Positions 9,259 to 18,143 of a stretch of 51,546 nt of DNA are shown here, piece by piece. This DNA is from JAXMCI01 sp046349435 (lineage in GTDB: Bacteria > Pseudomonadota > Alphaproteobacteria > Dongiales > Dongiaceae), in contig JAXMCI010000049.1 of the NCBI GenBank assembly GCA_046349435.1, forward strand, positions 1-51,546, given 5' to 3'. A program made the translations under genes and the position numbers. The notes below the pieces were generated by a model that saw only the letters and a list, made by a program, of their open reading frames with translations, searched no databases and was not told where the DNA came from. Each line of letters opens with the position of its first letter. Positions within the stretch are counted from its first letter, which is position 1.

Positions 9259-10119
9259 TCACTGCACCGCGCCCAGGGTCAGGCCCTTGACGATGTAGCG
9301 CTGGAACAGCAGGCCGAGGATGATGATCGGGGCCGAGATCATCGTCGCGTGGGCGGTGAGCTGGCCCCATTGGATGCCGTAGAGCGTGACGAAGTCGGCG
9401 GCCGCCACCGGCGCCGTCTTCGCCTCGGTGCGCGTCAGCAGCAGCGCGAAGAGGAACTCGTTCCAGGAGAAGATCAGCACGAACACGGCGGTCGCCATCA
9501 GCCCGGGCAGCGACAGCGGCAGCACGACGCGCACGAAGGCGCCGAGCCGCGAGCAGCCGTCGATCATCGCCGCCTGCTCCATCTCGATCGGGATCTGGTC
9601 GAAGAAGCTGCGCATCATCCAGACGACGAAGGAGATGTTGAAGGCGGCGTAGGGGACGATCAGCGCCCAGTAGGTGTCGATCAGGTCGAGCGAGCTCATC
9701 ATCAGGAAGACGGGGATCGCGACCGCGACCGGCGGGAACATGCGGGTCGAGAGGATCCACATCGAGAGGTGCTTGCCGTAGCCGCTCGGGAAGCGCGACA
9801 GGCCGTAGGCGCTGAGCGAGCCGGCGGCCAGCGCCAGCAGCGAGGCGGAGCCCGCGACGATGACGCTGTTCTTCAGCAGCAGCGACATCGGCGCGGTGAT
9901 CCAGCCCTCGCCGCCGAGGATCGTCGCGTAGTGCTCGAGCGTCGGCCGGAACAGCCAGACCGGCGGCAGCCGGAAGGCGTCCCAGCGGCTCTTGAAGGAG
10001 GTCGAGATCATCCAGTAGACGGGGAAGACCGCGAACAGCATGAAGGCCGCGACCACGAGATAGGCGGCGCCGAGCTGCAGGCTCCGGCGCAGCCGCCAGC
10101 GCAGGCGCGCGGCGCTCAT
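9259..10119 (-). CDS. Carbohydrate ABC transporter permease, MalG type
   Basis: This is an inner-membrane permease of the MalG/UgpE class, 286 residues with about six transmembrane helices. Hydrophobic stretches include LGAAYLVVAAFMLFAVFPVY, SVIVAGSASLLALAAGSLSA and the C-terminal MISAPIIILGLLFQRYIVKG. The EAA loop that docks the ATPase is IEMEQAAMIDGCSRLGAFVR, with a conserved EQAAxIDG core. The ending QRYIVKGLTLGAVQ is typical of the family. The ATG at 10119 overlaps the upstream permease stop (ATGA), showing translational coupling. It pairs with that permease to form the channel for the sugar delivered by the binding protein at 11125-12613. No ATPase gene is found in the cluster. Confidence 0.95.
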   Translation of the reverse strand: MSAARLRWRLRRSLQLGAAYLVVAAFMLFAVFPVYWMISTSFKSRWDAFRLPPVWLFRPTLEHYATILGGEGWITAPMSLLLKNSVIVAGSASLLALAAGSLSAYGLSRFPSGYGKHLSMWILSTRMFPPVAVAIPVFLMMSSLDLIDTYWALIVPYAAFNISFVVWMMRSFFDQIPIEMEQAAMIDGCSRLGAFVRVVLPLSLPGLMATAVFVLIFSWNEFLFALLLTRTEAKTAPVAAADFVTLYGIQWGQLTAHATMISAPIIILGLLFQRYIVKGLTLGAVQ

Positions 10120-11051
10120 GCCCGCCGCGCCGCCATCGCGCCGGTCTTGACCAGCATGCGCACCAGGACCGCCGCCAGGATGCTGACGAAGATCACAAGG
10201 ATCCAGGAGAGCGCCGCGGCGTAGCCGAGATTGTAGTAGCGGAACCCCTCCATGTAGATGAGGTAGGGGTAGACGACGGTGCCGTTGGACGGGCCGCCCT
10301 CGGTCAGCACGAAGATGATGTCGAAGACCCGGAGGCAGTCGATGATGCGGAACAGCAGCACGACCAGCAGCAGCGGCTTGAGCATCGGCAGCACGACGTA
10401 CCACAGCATCTGCAGCGGCCCGGCGCCGTCGACCTTGGCCGCCTCGATCGGCTCGCTCGGCAGCGAGGCCAGCCCGGCATAGAGGCAGAGGAAGACGAAC
10501 GGCATCCACTGCCAGACCTCCACCAGGATCACCACACCCATCGCCGTGCCGGTGTGGGCGAGCCAGATCGGCGGCTCCAATCCCAGCATCTTGATGGCGT
10601 AGTTGACCAGGCCGAACTGGCCGTCGAACATCCAGCGCCAGACCAGCCCGATGGCGATCGAGGGCATGATCATCGGCATGGTCAGCGCCATCCGCACCAG
10701 CGCGCTGCCATAGGGAATGAAGAAGAAGACGGTGACCGCGAGCAGCGCGCCGAGCGCGAACTCGCTGGCCACGGCGACCACCACGAAGAGGGCGGTGCGC
10801 CCCAGCGTCTCGCGGAACATCGGGTCGGAGAACGCCTGGGTGAAGTTGTCGAGCCCGGCGAACTCGTCCATCTCGGGCAGCATCGGGTTGTACTGATGCA
10901 GCGCGGTCCAGACGGCGAAGATGGTGGGGTAGATCACCATCACCAGCAGGATGGCGATGGCCGGGGCGCTGAAGGCCAGCGGCCGCCATTCCCAGCGCTC
11001 GCGCTTGGGTCGGGGCCGGGCGGCGGCGAGGACGGCGGTGGCGGCTGGCAT
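10116..11051 (-). CDS. Carbohydrate ABC transporter permease, MalF/UgpA type
   Basis: This 311-residue inner-membrane permease has about six helices. The N-terminal cytosolic tail (KRERWEWRPLAFSAP) leads into a first helix AIAILLVMVIYPTIFAVWTA. The family-typical sequences AGLDNFTQAFSDPMF and MPSIAIGLVWRWMFDGQFG follow, then the EAA loop PIEAAKVDGAGPLQMLWYV with its EAAxxDGA core. It forms the membrane channel with the MalG-type partner, whose start overlaps this stop by four bases. I chose ATG at 11051; a longer open frame upstream is only read-through from the frameshifted binding-protein gene. A strong hairpin lies in the 73-base gap before this gene and may reduce its expression relative to the binding protein. 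Confidence 0.95.
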   Translation of the reverse strand: MPAATAVLAAARPRPKRERWEWRPLAFSAPAIAILLVMVIYPTIFAVWTALHQYNPMLPEMDEFAGLDNFTQAFSDPMFRETLGRTALFVVVAVASEFALGALLAVTVFFFIPYGSALVRMALTMPMIMPSIAIGLVWRWMFDGQFGLVNYAIKMLGLEPPIWLAHTGTAMGVVILVEVWQWMPFVFLCLYAGLASLPSEPIEAAKVDGAGPLQMLWYVVLPMLKPLLLVVLLFRIIDCLRVFDIIFVLTEGGPSNGTVVYPYLIYMEGFRYYNLGYAAALSWILVIFVSILAAVLVRMLVKTGAMAARRA

Positions 11052-11074
11052 CGGTCCTCTTGCGACCAGCGGAA

Positions 11075-11107
11075 GCGGCGGCCGGCGCTCCATCCGCCGG
11101 CCGCCGC
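11075..11107 (-). promoter_or_regulatory. GC-rich hairpin between binding-protein and permease genes
   Basis: GCGGCGGCCGGCG (11075-11087) pairs perfectly with CGCCGGCCGCCGC (11095-11107) around a seven-base loop, a 13-bp stem. It lies just downstream of the binding-protein stop and 24 bases before the permease start. No T-tract follows, so it is not a plain terminator. Hairpins at this place in malEFG-type operons typically protect the upstream mRNA and let the binding protein be made in excess; that role is inferred. Confidence 0.6.
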
Positions 11108-11124
11108 GCCTGCATGGGCTCAGC

Positions 11125-12613
11125 TCAGTTGCACTGCGGCTGCTCTGGTAGGGGTCGACGCCGAGCGCCTTGTAGTACCCGGCCTTGGTGAACAGGTCGA
11201 TCACCTCGCAGGAGGCGTCGTCGAACGCCTGCTTCACCGTCTTGTCGCCGGCCAGCGACGCGGAGACCTGCGCCTGGATGGTCTCCGAGTACTGGCGGAA
11301 CACGGTGAGGCGCGGGCGCGAGTTGCCGTAGTTCAGGCTCTCCGCGAACGGCTTCCAGAACTCGGGGTAGCTCTTCAGCACCTCCGGGTCGGTGTAGTAG
11401 TCGGCCCGGCTGGCATGGAACTGGTACTTGGCGAAGGTCCGCTGCACGTCCGGGCTGGAGAGCCACTCGATGAACTTGTAGGCCGGCTCCTGGTGCTTGG
11501 CGTACTTGTTGAGCGCCAGGTAGTAGCTGCCGTAGTGCGGCGCCCGGTTGATCGAGCCGTCGGCCTGGCGATGGCCCGGGATCTCGGCGAAGTTGGCCTT
11601 GCCGCCCTTGGCCTCGATCGCCGGGTCGAGCAGCATGCGGTGATAGTTCATCGCCACGGCGGTGAGGCCCGAGCCGAAGGCGGTGGCGACCTCGTCCCAG
11701 GTCCAGGTCTTGGCCGCCTGGGGGACGACCTTGTACTTGTCCATCAGGTCCTTGTAGAACTGCGTCGCCTCGACGCCGGCATCGACGTTGAACGACGGCA
11801 CCATGTCGGTGCCGATCTCGAACACGCCGTAGCTCAACAGCCAGGTCCGCCAGTCGCAGTAGAGCGACTCGTGCTTCTTGGCCATCGCCGTGCAGCCATA
11901 CTCGGTCGGCGAGTCGGGGTTGATCGACTTGGTGAAGAAGCTGCAGACGTCGACATACTGCTTCCAGTCCTGCGGCGGGGCGAGATCCCAGCCATACTTG
12001 GCCTTGAACTTGGCCTTGTAGTCGGCGTTGTCGAAGTAGTCCTGGCGATAGGCCATCACCAGCACGTTGGGCTGGAAGGGGATGCCGTAGAAACCGAGCC
12101 CGTCCGCCTTCATCTTGCTGAAGGTGTCCATGCTGACCGGACCCTTCCAGGTGTAGTCCGGCATCTGGAGCTCCATCGGCGGGTTCCAGGCATGCTTCGG
12201 GTTGTAGGTCGACTGGACGATGATCCGGGGAATGAAGGTCTCGGGCGCGAACAGCTTGGGGTCGACCACCTTGGGGTCGAGGATGAACTTCAGCAGGTCG
12301 ACGGAATGGCCGGCGACCAGCGCGCCCTCGGGCACGTCGATGATCCAGATGTCGTAGTGGCCGCTCTTCGCGGCGATCTCGGCGAACAGCCGCTCGCGCC
12401 ACTCGGTCTGCGGATAGCTGTCGATGTTGATGTGGACGCCGGTCTTCTCCTCGTAGCGCTTGGCGCCGTCGCGCACCGAGTCGACGTTCGCCTCGACGCC
12501 GACATAGAGCATGTTGAGCTGCTTGACGTCGTCGGCGCGCGATGGCGCGCGCCTGCCAGGGTGAGCGCTCCCGCGACGAACAGGGAGCTCCAGCGTAGGA
12601 TTCCCGAGAGCAT
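11125..12613 (-). pseudogene. Sugar ABC transporter solute-binding protein (SBP_bac_1 type), two frameshifts
   Basis: This is the periplasmic sugar receptor, about 495 residues. The signal peptide MLSGILRWSSLFVAGALTLA is followed, after a one-base frame break near 12545, by the mature start RADDVKQLNMLYVGVEANVD. The body is a clean MalE-like type-II binding fold: YEEKTGVHINIDSYP, LFAEIAAKSGHYDIWIIDVP, a pocket region FGSGLTAVAMNYHRM, and FIEWLSSPDVQRTFAKYQ. A second break near 11146 precedes the expected end (EQPQCN then stop at 11125). ATG at 12613 has GGAGGAGG upstream. The gene heads the transporter operon; a palindrome at 12793-12809 lies 179 bases upstream. Both breaks are single-base indels by short runs, and the protein is otherwise well conserved, so it is probably functional in the organism. 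Confidence 0.85.
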
Positions 12614-12792
12614 GCCTGCGTTCCTCCTCCGTTGAGACGGCCTCGCCGCGGCCTTGCGCTGGCCGCCGGTCCGCCACTCCTCGCCCGCCACGTTCGCCGC
12701 CGGCGGCCGGGCCCGCATCGGCAGCCTTGGCCGACGCCTGTTCCTGCGCGAGGGACCGTAGTTGAGGGGGTGGGCGGCAGAAGGCGGAATTC

Positions 12793-12809
12793 CTGTCCAG
12801 GGTGGACAG
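12793..12809. promoter_or_regulatory. 17-bp palindrome, candidate operator of the sugar operon
   Basis: CTGTCCAGGGTGGACAG is a perfect inverted repeat with a three-base centre. It shares the core TCCA-N3-TGGA with palindromes at 14666-14680 and 14605-14617. It lies upstream of the binding-protein gene and just past the probable end of the regulator gene. On the minus strand a TTGAAC that could act as a -35 box lies immediately upstream, which would put the palindrome inside the promoter. The likely ligand is the winged-helix/binding-protein fusion regulator encoded next door (inference). Confidence 0.55.
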
Positions 12810-12828
12810 ATTTTGTTCAACGGGCCCC

Positions 12829-14619
12829 TCAATACGTGGCTGCGCGCCCGCATCAGCGCGTCGACCCGATCCTGCGCCGCCTCGAGCGCGCGGCGCGGCG
12901 ACTTGGCGCCCGAGAGCATGTCGTGATCTCCTCGACGATGGCGACGATCTGGGCGTTCTCGGGATCGGCGGCCGCGGCCACATCAGGTGGAACCCCTGGC
13001 GGGTCATCTCGTCGACCGCGGCGATCATCGGCGTCATCGCCCGGATCTCGGGGTCGCGGCTGACCGAGAAGCGCGGGCTCGCCAAGCTGCCGTTGGCAAG
13101 ATAGAGCTTGGCGGCCGCCGAGGAGGTCAACGCCTTGAGCGCCGTGCGCACCGGCTTGGCCCGCTCCAGCGCGATGTTGGCGGGGATCGACAGGGCATAG
13201 CCGCCGAGTGGCGCGATCGGCCGGCCGGCCGGCCCCACCGGATGCGGCAGGTAGCCGGCAGCGGCCGCCAGGCCGGCGAGGCCTCGTCGAGCTCGTAGAG
13301 CGGCGCCAGCATGGTGTGCGAATAGGCCATGGCCGCCCGCCCCTCGGCATAGGCGATCGCCTGGTCGTACCAAGCCATCGACAGGATGTTGGGCGGCGAG
13401 AACTCGAAGTAGGCGAGAGCAGGCGTAGTCGGCGGTCTGCTGCGCCGGATCCGCAGGGCGCAGCGCCTCGCCCACGAAGCTCTCGGCATCGAAGCCCTCG
13501 GCGGTGCGCGGCAGGTCGACCACCGGCCAGGCCGTGTGCCGCCAGGATCATCAGGAAGGAGGCCGACCGGGGTGCCGCGGCTGCCATTCCAGGCGATGCC
13601 GGCGATCCCGGCGCCGGGATCGTTGAGCCGCGCGGCCGCCTTCGACAGCGCCGCCGTCGGGTCGGCGGCGCCAGGCCGGCGGCCGCCAGCAGGTCGCCGC
13701 GATAGACCAGCACCTCGGCTTGCACCAGGATCGGCAGCCCGTACTGCCGGCCGCGATGGCGGTTGCCGGCAAGCGCGTCGGGGATGAAGTCGAGCATGTC
13801 GGGGCCGAGCTCGGCCATCAGGTCGTCGAGCGGCAGCAGCCGGCCGTTCTCCCCCATCTCGCCGAACCAGGGCAGGTCGCAGGCGACCAGGTCGTACTTG
13901 GACTGGGCCAGGCGCGCATTCTCGACGATCTCGGCATGCAGCCGGTCGATCGACAGCGCCCGGCTGACGATGCTGACCCCCAGCAGCATCTCGAAGTGCC
14001 GCTTCAGGGCGTGCATCGCCATGAAGGTCGGGTCGGCATGCATCAGCACGCGCAGGCTGCCGCCGAGCGCCAGCTTCTCGTCGAGCACCGGCGGCAGCGG
14101 CACCACCCCGGCCGGCGGCGCGGCCGCGGCCCGCCCGCGCCGCCCCTCCTCCGCCGCCGGCCGGCCGCCTGCGGCGACCATGCCGCGGATGCGGCGGGCA
14201 TAATCCTGCCAGCGCGCAAGCAGCGTCGCCGAGGGGTGCAGCGAGAAGGAGCGCCCGGTGGCGGTGCGCGGCCGCTTCAGCAGCAGGCCGCGCCGCAGCA
14301 TGTCCTCGATCGCACGCATCGCCGTGCCGTAGGACAGGCCGGAGGCGGCGGCGAGCGAGCTGCTGGTCACCAGCTGGCCGGAGAGATGGCTGCGCACGAG
14401 ATGCAGCACCATTCGCATCTCGCGATAGCCCTGTTTCAGCGCGAGCGCCGCCTCGCCCTCCGCCTCGATGCGCTCGGCGAGGTCGAGCAGCCGCATGCTC
14501 TCGCGGTTGGAGGCGCCTGCCGGCTTGCGCTGGTCCTCGGTTTCGTAGGGCCCCTCGGGCACGCGGCGGCGGGGCTTCGGGGCGGGCATGGCGCGGGTCG
14601 GCTCGTCCAGGCTGGACAT
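12829..14619 (-). pseudogene. Transcription regulator: winged helix fused to a sugar-binding-protein domain, frameshifted 3' half
   Basis: Residues about 45-150 form a winged helix-turn-helix (ALKQGYREMRMVLHLVRSHL, SSSLAAASGLSYGTAMRAIE, DMLRRGLLLKRPR). A Pro/Ala linker leads to a type-II solute-binding domain starting near residue 185 (LALGGSLRVLMHADPTFMAM, YDLVACDLPWFGEMGENGRL, YGLPILVQAEVLVYRGDLLA). Later pieces in other frames keep the fold: SFLMILAAHG, NILSMAWYDQAIAYAEGRAA, IAPLGGYALSIPANIALERA. No signal peptide precedes it, so it is a cytosolic sensor-regulator, analogous to SgrR (helix-turn-helix plus a different binding-protein fold). About six single-base indels lie between 12900 and 13690. 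The end at 12829 is the most plausible stop but uncertain. It is encoded directly upstream of the transporter operon it probably controls. Confidence 0.75.
14605..14617. promoter_or_regulatory. Palindrome overlapping the regulator start codon
   Basis: GTCCAGGCTGGAC is a perfect 5-bp inverted repeat with three central bases, extending on one side to TGGACA as in the 12793-12809 site. It covers the first codons of the regulator gene. Its centre is 62 bases from that of the 14666-14680 palindrome, close to six helical turns, so both could be bound on the same DNA face. It may be a second autoregulatory operator, or partly a coding coincidence. Confidence 0.4.
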
Positions 14620-14665
14620 CAGTGCCCGATTATAGGCCGGACACGGCCGCGACGGCCGCCCTAAA

Positions 14666-14680
14666 TATCCAAAATGGATA
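14666..14680. promoter_or_regulatory. 15-bp AT-rich palindrome, candidate autoregulatory operator
   Basis: TATCCAAAATGGATA is a perfect inverted repeat (6-bp arms, three-base centre) in the only AT-rich patch nearby, 46 bases upstream of the regulator start at 14619. It shares TCCA-N3-TGGA with the palindrome before the binding-protein gene. Promoter-like AT-rich sequence (TAAATAT, TAAATTAT) surrounds it. It is probably the regulator's own operator. Confidence 0.55.
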
Positions 14681-14682
14681 AA

Positions 14683-15594
14683 TTATCCCCGGCCGCGGCC
14701 CGCCTGTCGGTCTTCCAGCTCCTCCAGCGTGCGCGGCCAGTCGGCCTTCAGCAGGCGGGAGAGCGCGCGGTCGGCGAGCAGCCGCCCGCCGGTCTGGCAG
14801 CCGGCGCAGTAGTTGGTCTCGTTCGCGGCGTGGACGATGCGCTGGATCGGCGCGCCGCAGACCGGGCACGGCTTGCCGTAGCGGCCGTGCGCGGCCATCG
14901 CCGGCCGGAAGGCGGTGACCTTCTCGGGGAAGCCCTCCCCGGTCTCGGCGCGCAGCCGCTCGATCCAGAGCTGCAGCGTGTCGCGCGTCGCGGCGTGCAG
15001 CCGGTCGATCTCCGCCTCGGACAGGCTGCGCGTCATCTTCACCGGCGACAGCCGGGCGGCGTGCAGGATCTCGTCCGCGTAGGCGTTGCCGATCCCGCTG
15101 AAAAGGCGCGGATCGGTCAGCGCCCGCTTCACCGTATGGTTCTCGCGGGTGAGCGCCGCGGCGAACTCGGCGCGGCCGGCAGCGAGCGGCTCGAGGCCGC
15201 CGCGATCCTGGGCGGCGACGGCGGCCGCACCGCGCAGCAGGTGCAGCGAGGCCCGCTTCTTGCTGCCCTGCTCGGTCAGCACCAGGCTGCCGGCCGGGAA
15301 GTCGAAGGCGGCCAGGCCGACCTTGCGGGCCAGCCCGGCCCCGGGCTCGCGCCAGTGCAGGCGGCCGGCGATCATCAGGTGCAGCACGAGGAAGAGCTCC
15401 TCGTCGAAGCCCATCACGATGCGCTTGCCGAGCCGCGCCAGGCTGCGCACCGGCCGGCCGCGGAAGGCGGCGACCGGCGGATCGACGGTGCGCAGCAGGA
15501 ACGGGCCGCCGAGCCGGATGTCGAGCAGCTCCTGGCCGAGCACGCGCCGCTCCAGCGCCTCGAGATAGACCGTGACGTCGGGCAGCTCGGGCAT
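14683..15594 (-). CDS. Fpg/Nei-family DNA glycosylase
   Basis: This is a base-excision repair glycosylase/AP lyase of 303 residues. After Met removal the catalytic N-terminal proline and glutamate are present (MPELPDVTVYLEAL). The helix-two-turn-helix region reads DPRLFSGIGNAYADEILHAA and KVTAFRP follows. A C-terminal zinc finger has two CxxC pairs (CPVCG and YCAGCQTGG). I start it at ATG 15594 because the proline must be residue 2; the longer frame from 15633 would bury it. The finger lacks the Arg usually found before the third Cys (here ANETNYC), which marks a divergent Fpg subfamily, so substrate preference may differ from 8-oxoguanine. It ends 63 bases upstream of the regulator gene and diverges from the amidase. 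Confidence 0.93.
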   Translation of the reverse strand: MPELPDVTVYLEALERRVLGQELLDIRLGGPFLLRTVDPPVAAFRGRPVRSLARLGKRIVMGFDEELFLVLHLMIAGRLHWREPGAGLARKVGLAAFDFPAGSLVLTEQGSKKRASLHLLRGAAAVAAQDRGGLEPLAAGRAEFAAALTRENHTVKRALTDPRLFSGIGNAYADEILHAARLSPVKMTRSLSEAEIDRLHAATRDTLQLWIERLRAETGEGFPEKVTAFRPAMAAHGRYGKPCPVCGAPIQRIVHAANETNYCAGCQTGGRLLADRALSRLLKADWPRTLEELEDRQAGRGRG

Positions 15595-15739
15595 GGCGAT
15601 GCAACCGTCGCACGGCCGGCCGGCGGCGCTCAAGCCGGCTCTGCCGGCCCTGCCGTCCCGTGCGTCCGCCTTGACACGGGCAGCAGGTCACCGCTACCGA
15701 CCTGGACGTCCCGGCAGGCAATGCGCGGAGGCCGCAGCG

Positions 15740-16942
15740 ATGGCCGTCCCGAACGACAGGCTCGGTGCCCTGGTGCGCCACGACCGGGTGACGATCCCCG
15801 GCGCCGCAGAGGGTCCGCTTGCCGGCACCAGCTTCGTCGCCAAGGACGTCTTCGACGTCGCCGGCCATCGCACCGGCGCCGGCAGCCCGGACTGGCTGCG
15901 AACCCACGAGCCGGCCGCCGCCACGGCGCCGTCCATCGAATGGCTGCTCGCCGCCGGTGCCACCCTGGTCGGCAAGGCCCAGACCGACGAGCTGACCTAC
16001 AGCCTGATCGGCCAGAACGCCCACTACGGCACGCCAGTCAACCCCGCCGCGCCCGGCCGCGTTCCCGGCGGCTCGTCGAGCGGCTCGGCGGCTGCGGTTG
16101 CCGGCGGGCTGGCCGATTTCGCGCTGGGGACCGACTGCGCCGGGTCGGTGCGGATGCCAGCCTCGCTGTGCGGCATCCTGGGCTTTCGGCCGAGCCACGG
16201 CCGCGTGCCGCTGGCCGGCATCATGCCGCTGGCGCCCAGCTTCGATACGGTCGGCTGGCTGGCCCGCTCCGCCGAGCTGCTCGAGGCTGTGGGCACTGTG
16301 CTGCTGCGGGCGCCCGCGGTCCCGCCGGTGCCAGCCTCGCAGCTCCTGATTCCCGTTGACCTGCTCGCCGATCTTCCGGGCGCGGTCGCTTCGGCCTTCG
16401 AAGGGGCACTTCCGCGGGTGTCCGCGCACGCCGGGACCATCGCCCGCATTGCCCTGCTCCGCGGCCTCGACCTCGACGGGCCGGCGCTGTTCCGCACCAT
16501 CCAGGGGGCCGAGGCCTGGGCCGCGCACGGCGACTGGATCACCGGGACGGCGCCGGCCTTCGGGCCAGGGATCGGGGAGCGCTTCGACCTCGCGGCGCGG
16601 GTTCGGCGCTCGGACGCCGACGCCGCGCGCGCCGCGCGCGAGCGGTTCGCCGGCCACCTGGACGGCCTGCTCGGGACCGGCGCGATGATCTGCCTGCCAA
16701 CGGCACCCGAGATCGCGCCGCGTCTCGACGCCACGCCGGCCGAGCTCGAGTCGTTCCGCGCCGGCGCGCTGCGCCTGCTCTGCATTGCCGGGCTGGCGGG
16801 GCTGCCCCAGGTCAGCCTGCCGCTTGCCAGCCGCGACGGTTGCCCGCTCGGGCTTTCGCTGATCGGCCGCCACGGCGCCGACCTCACGCTGCTCGCGCTG
16901 GCGCGCCGCATCATGCACCGGACGGACGCGCGGCCCGCCTGA
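15740..16942 (+). CDS. Amidase (amidase signature family)
   Basis: This is a 400-residue amide hydrolase with the full Ser-cisSer-Lys triad: the lysine in GTSFVAKDVFDVAG, the glycine/serine loop PGGSSSGSAAAVAGG and the nucleophile segment GTDCAGSVRMPAS. It resembles AtzF/GatA-like amidases of about 400 residues. ATG at 15740 is preceded by GCGGAGGCC. No signal peptide is present, so it acts in the cytosol. It diverges from the Fpg gene across 145 bases. The substrate cannot be read from sequence; aryl amides, indoleacetamide-type and ureide-type substrates are all known in the family. It cannot be the GatA subunit with confidence because no gatB or gatC lies nearby. Confidence 0.92.
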   Translation: MAVPNDRLGALVRHDRVTIPGAAEGPLAGTSFVAKDVFDVAGHRTGAGSPDWLRTHEPAAATAPSIEWLLAAGATLVGKAQTDELTYSLIGQNAHYGTPVNPAAPGRVPGGSSSGSAAAVAGGLADFALGTDCAGSVRMPASLCGILGFRPSHGRVPLAGIMPLAPSFDTVGWLARSAELLEAVGTVLLRAPAVPPVPASQLLIPVDLLADLPGAVASAFEGALPRVSAHAGTIARIALLRGLDLDGPALFRTIQGAEAWAAHGDWITGTAPAFGPGIGERFDLAARVRRSDADAARAARERFAGHLDGLLGTGAMICLPTAPEIAPRLDATPAELESFRAGALRLLCIAGLAGLPQVSLPLASRDGCPLGLSLIGRHGADLTLLALARRIMHRTDARPA

Positions 16943-17083
16943 TCCGTACCACCGCAATGGTCACGGCCGCACCGCCGGCACGCGACGCCTAGGGCGGCAC
17001 CGCAGCGGCGCAGCCTGGTCGACCCCGACCCGGCGAGGGCGCCCTTGCCATCGCGCCGGCGGTCGGCGACCATCCGTGTCCTC

Positions 17084-18077
17084 ATGGCCTCCTTCGACGT
17101 CGTCGCCGCCTTCCGCGCCCAGGCCGGCCACTGCCGCGACCTGGATCCCTTCACCGCCGCGCTCTGCACCGCGCTGGCCGAGCTGCTGCCGGCGCTCGGC
17201 ACGCCGCTCGCCGGCGCCGTCCTAGGCTGGCCCGGCCGGCCGATGGCCGACGCCCCGCCGCCGCTCGCCGGCGGGCTGCATCACCTGGCGCTCAGCGATG
17301 CCGACCCGGCGGCGGTCGCGCTCACCGCGAGCAGCCGACCTATCCGGACCGGCTGGCGGCGGCGCTGCCGCCGCTGCTGCGGCGCTGGGACGGCCGGCTC
17401 GCCGCCTGGCTCGAGGCCGCCCCAGACCAACGAGGTGGCGCGCTCCGCCCTGCTGCTGCCGGCCTTGCTGCTGGCCCGCCGGACCGGCCTGCCGCTGGCG
17501 CTGTGGGGCTCGGCGCCAGCGCCGGCCTCAACCTGCAGCCCGACGCCTATGGCTACCGCTACGGCGAGGCCGGCTGGGGCGGCCCGGCCTGTCCGCCTGC
17601 CCCGCGCTGCGCGGCGCGGGAATCGGCGGCCGCCTCGCGTGGCCGCGCGACGCGGCTGCGACCGCGCCCCGGTCGATCTCGCCTCGGAGACGGCGCGCGG
17701 CTGCTCGCCTACCTGGGCCGACCAGCGGGAGCGGCTGGAGCGCTGCCGCGCGCCATCGGCCTGGCGCTCGCCAACGGCATCGCCGTCGAGCGCGCCGATG
17801 CCGCCGACTTCGTCGCCGCGGCGCTGGCCAGCCGGCGCCCGGCGCATCCCGTGATCTTCCACGTCGTGGCCCTACCTGCCCCTGGCAACCCGGGAGCGCA
17901 TCCAGGCCTGCTCGCCGAGGCCGGCGCCCGCCGGACGGCGAGGTCCGCTGGCCTGGCTCAGGGTCGAGCCGACGGCCGATGCAGGCCCGCGGATCGAGCT
18001 TTCCAGCGCCGGGCCGGCACGACGAGATGCCGGGCGAGGCCGACTATCACGGCCGCTGGCTCGACTGGCGCGGCTGA
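17084..18077 (+). pseudogene. DUF2332 family protein, copy 1, indel-ridden
   Basis: The start is intact: ATG at 17084 encodes MASFDVVAAFRAQAGHCRDL and then PFTAALCTALAELLPALGTP, which fits the beginning of DUF2332 proteins (cytosolic, about 345 residues, function unknown). From about 17250 on the frame is lost many times. Compared base by base with copy 2 (19184-20219) it carries roughly two dozen short deletions of one to three bases and only a few substitutions, ending about 40 bases shorter but with the same last codons (LDWRG). The excess of deletions over substitutions is more typical of uncorrected long-read sequence than of natural decay. A genuine tandem duplication of which one copy is poorly read is the best explanation. 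Confidence 0.75.
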
Positions 18078-18083
18078 ACGGCG
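17143..18083 (+). repeat. Long direct repeat, unit 1 (DUF2332 body)
   Basis: This unit matches 19238-20226 almost throughout apart from short indels. The match begins at a GGATCC sequence and stops a few bases after the stop codon (both read TGAACGGC, then diverge). The flanks are unrelated. Confidence 0.85.
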
Positions 18084-18143
18084 GGGACATCCGCCCGGTC
18101 CCAGGATTTTCCTCTACCACCGGACGTGGAGGAGAACGGAGCC

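Noticed and set aside
10116..13523. 1135-codon minus-strand frame that would fuse regulator pieces, receptor and permease
   Set aside because: It arises from frameshifts; the receptor and permease have their own ribosome-binding sites, signal peptide and stop.
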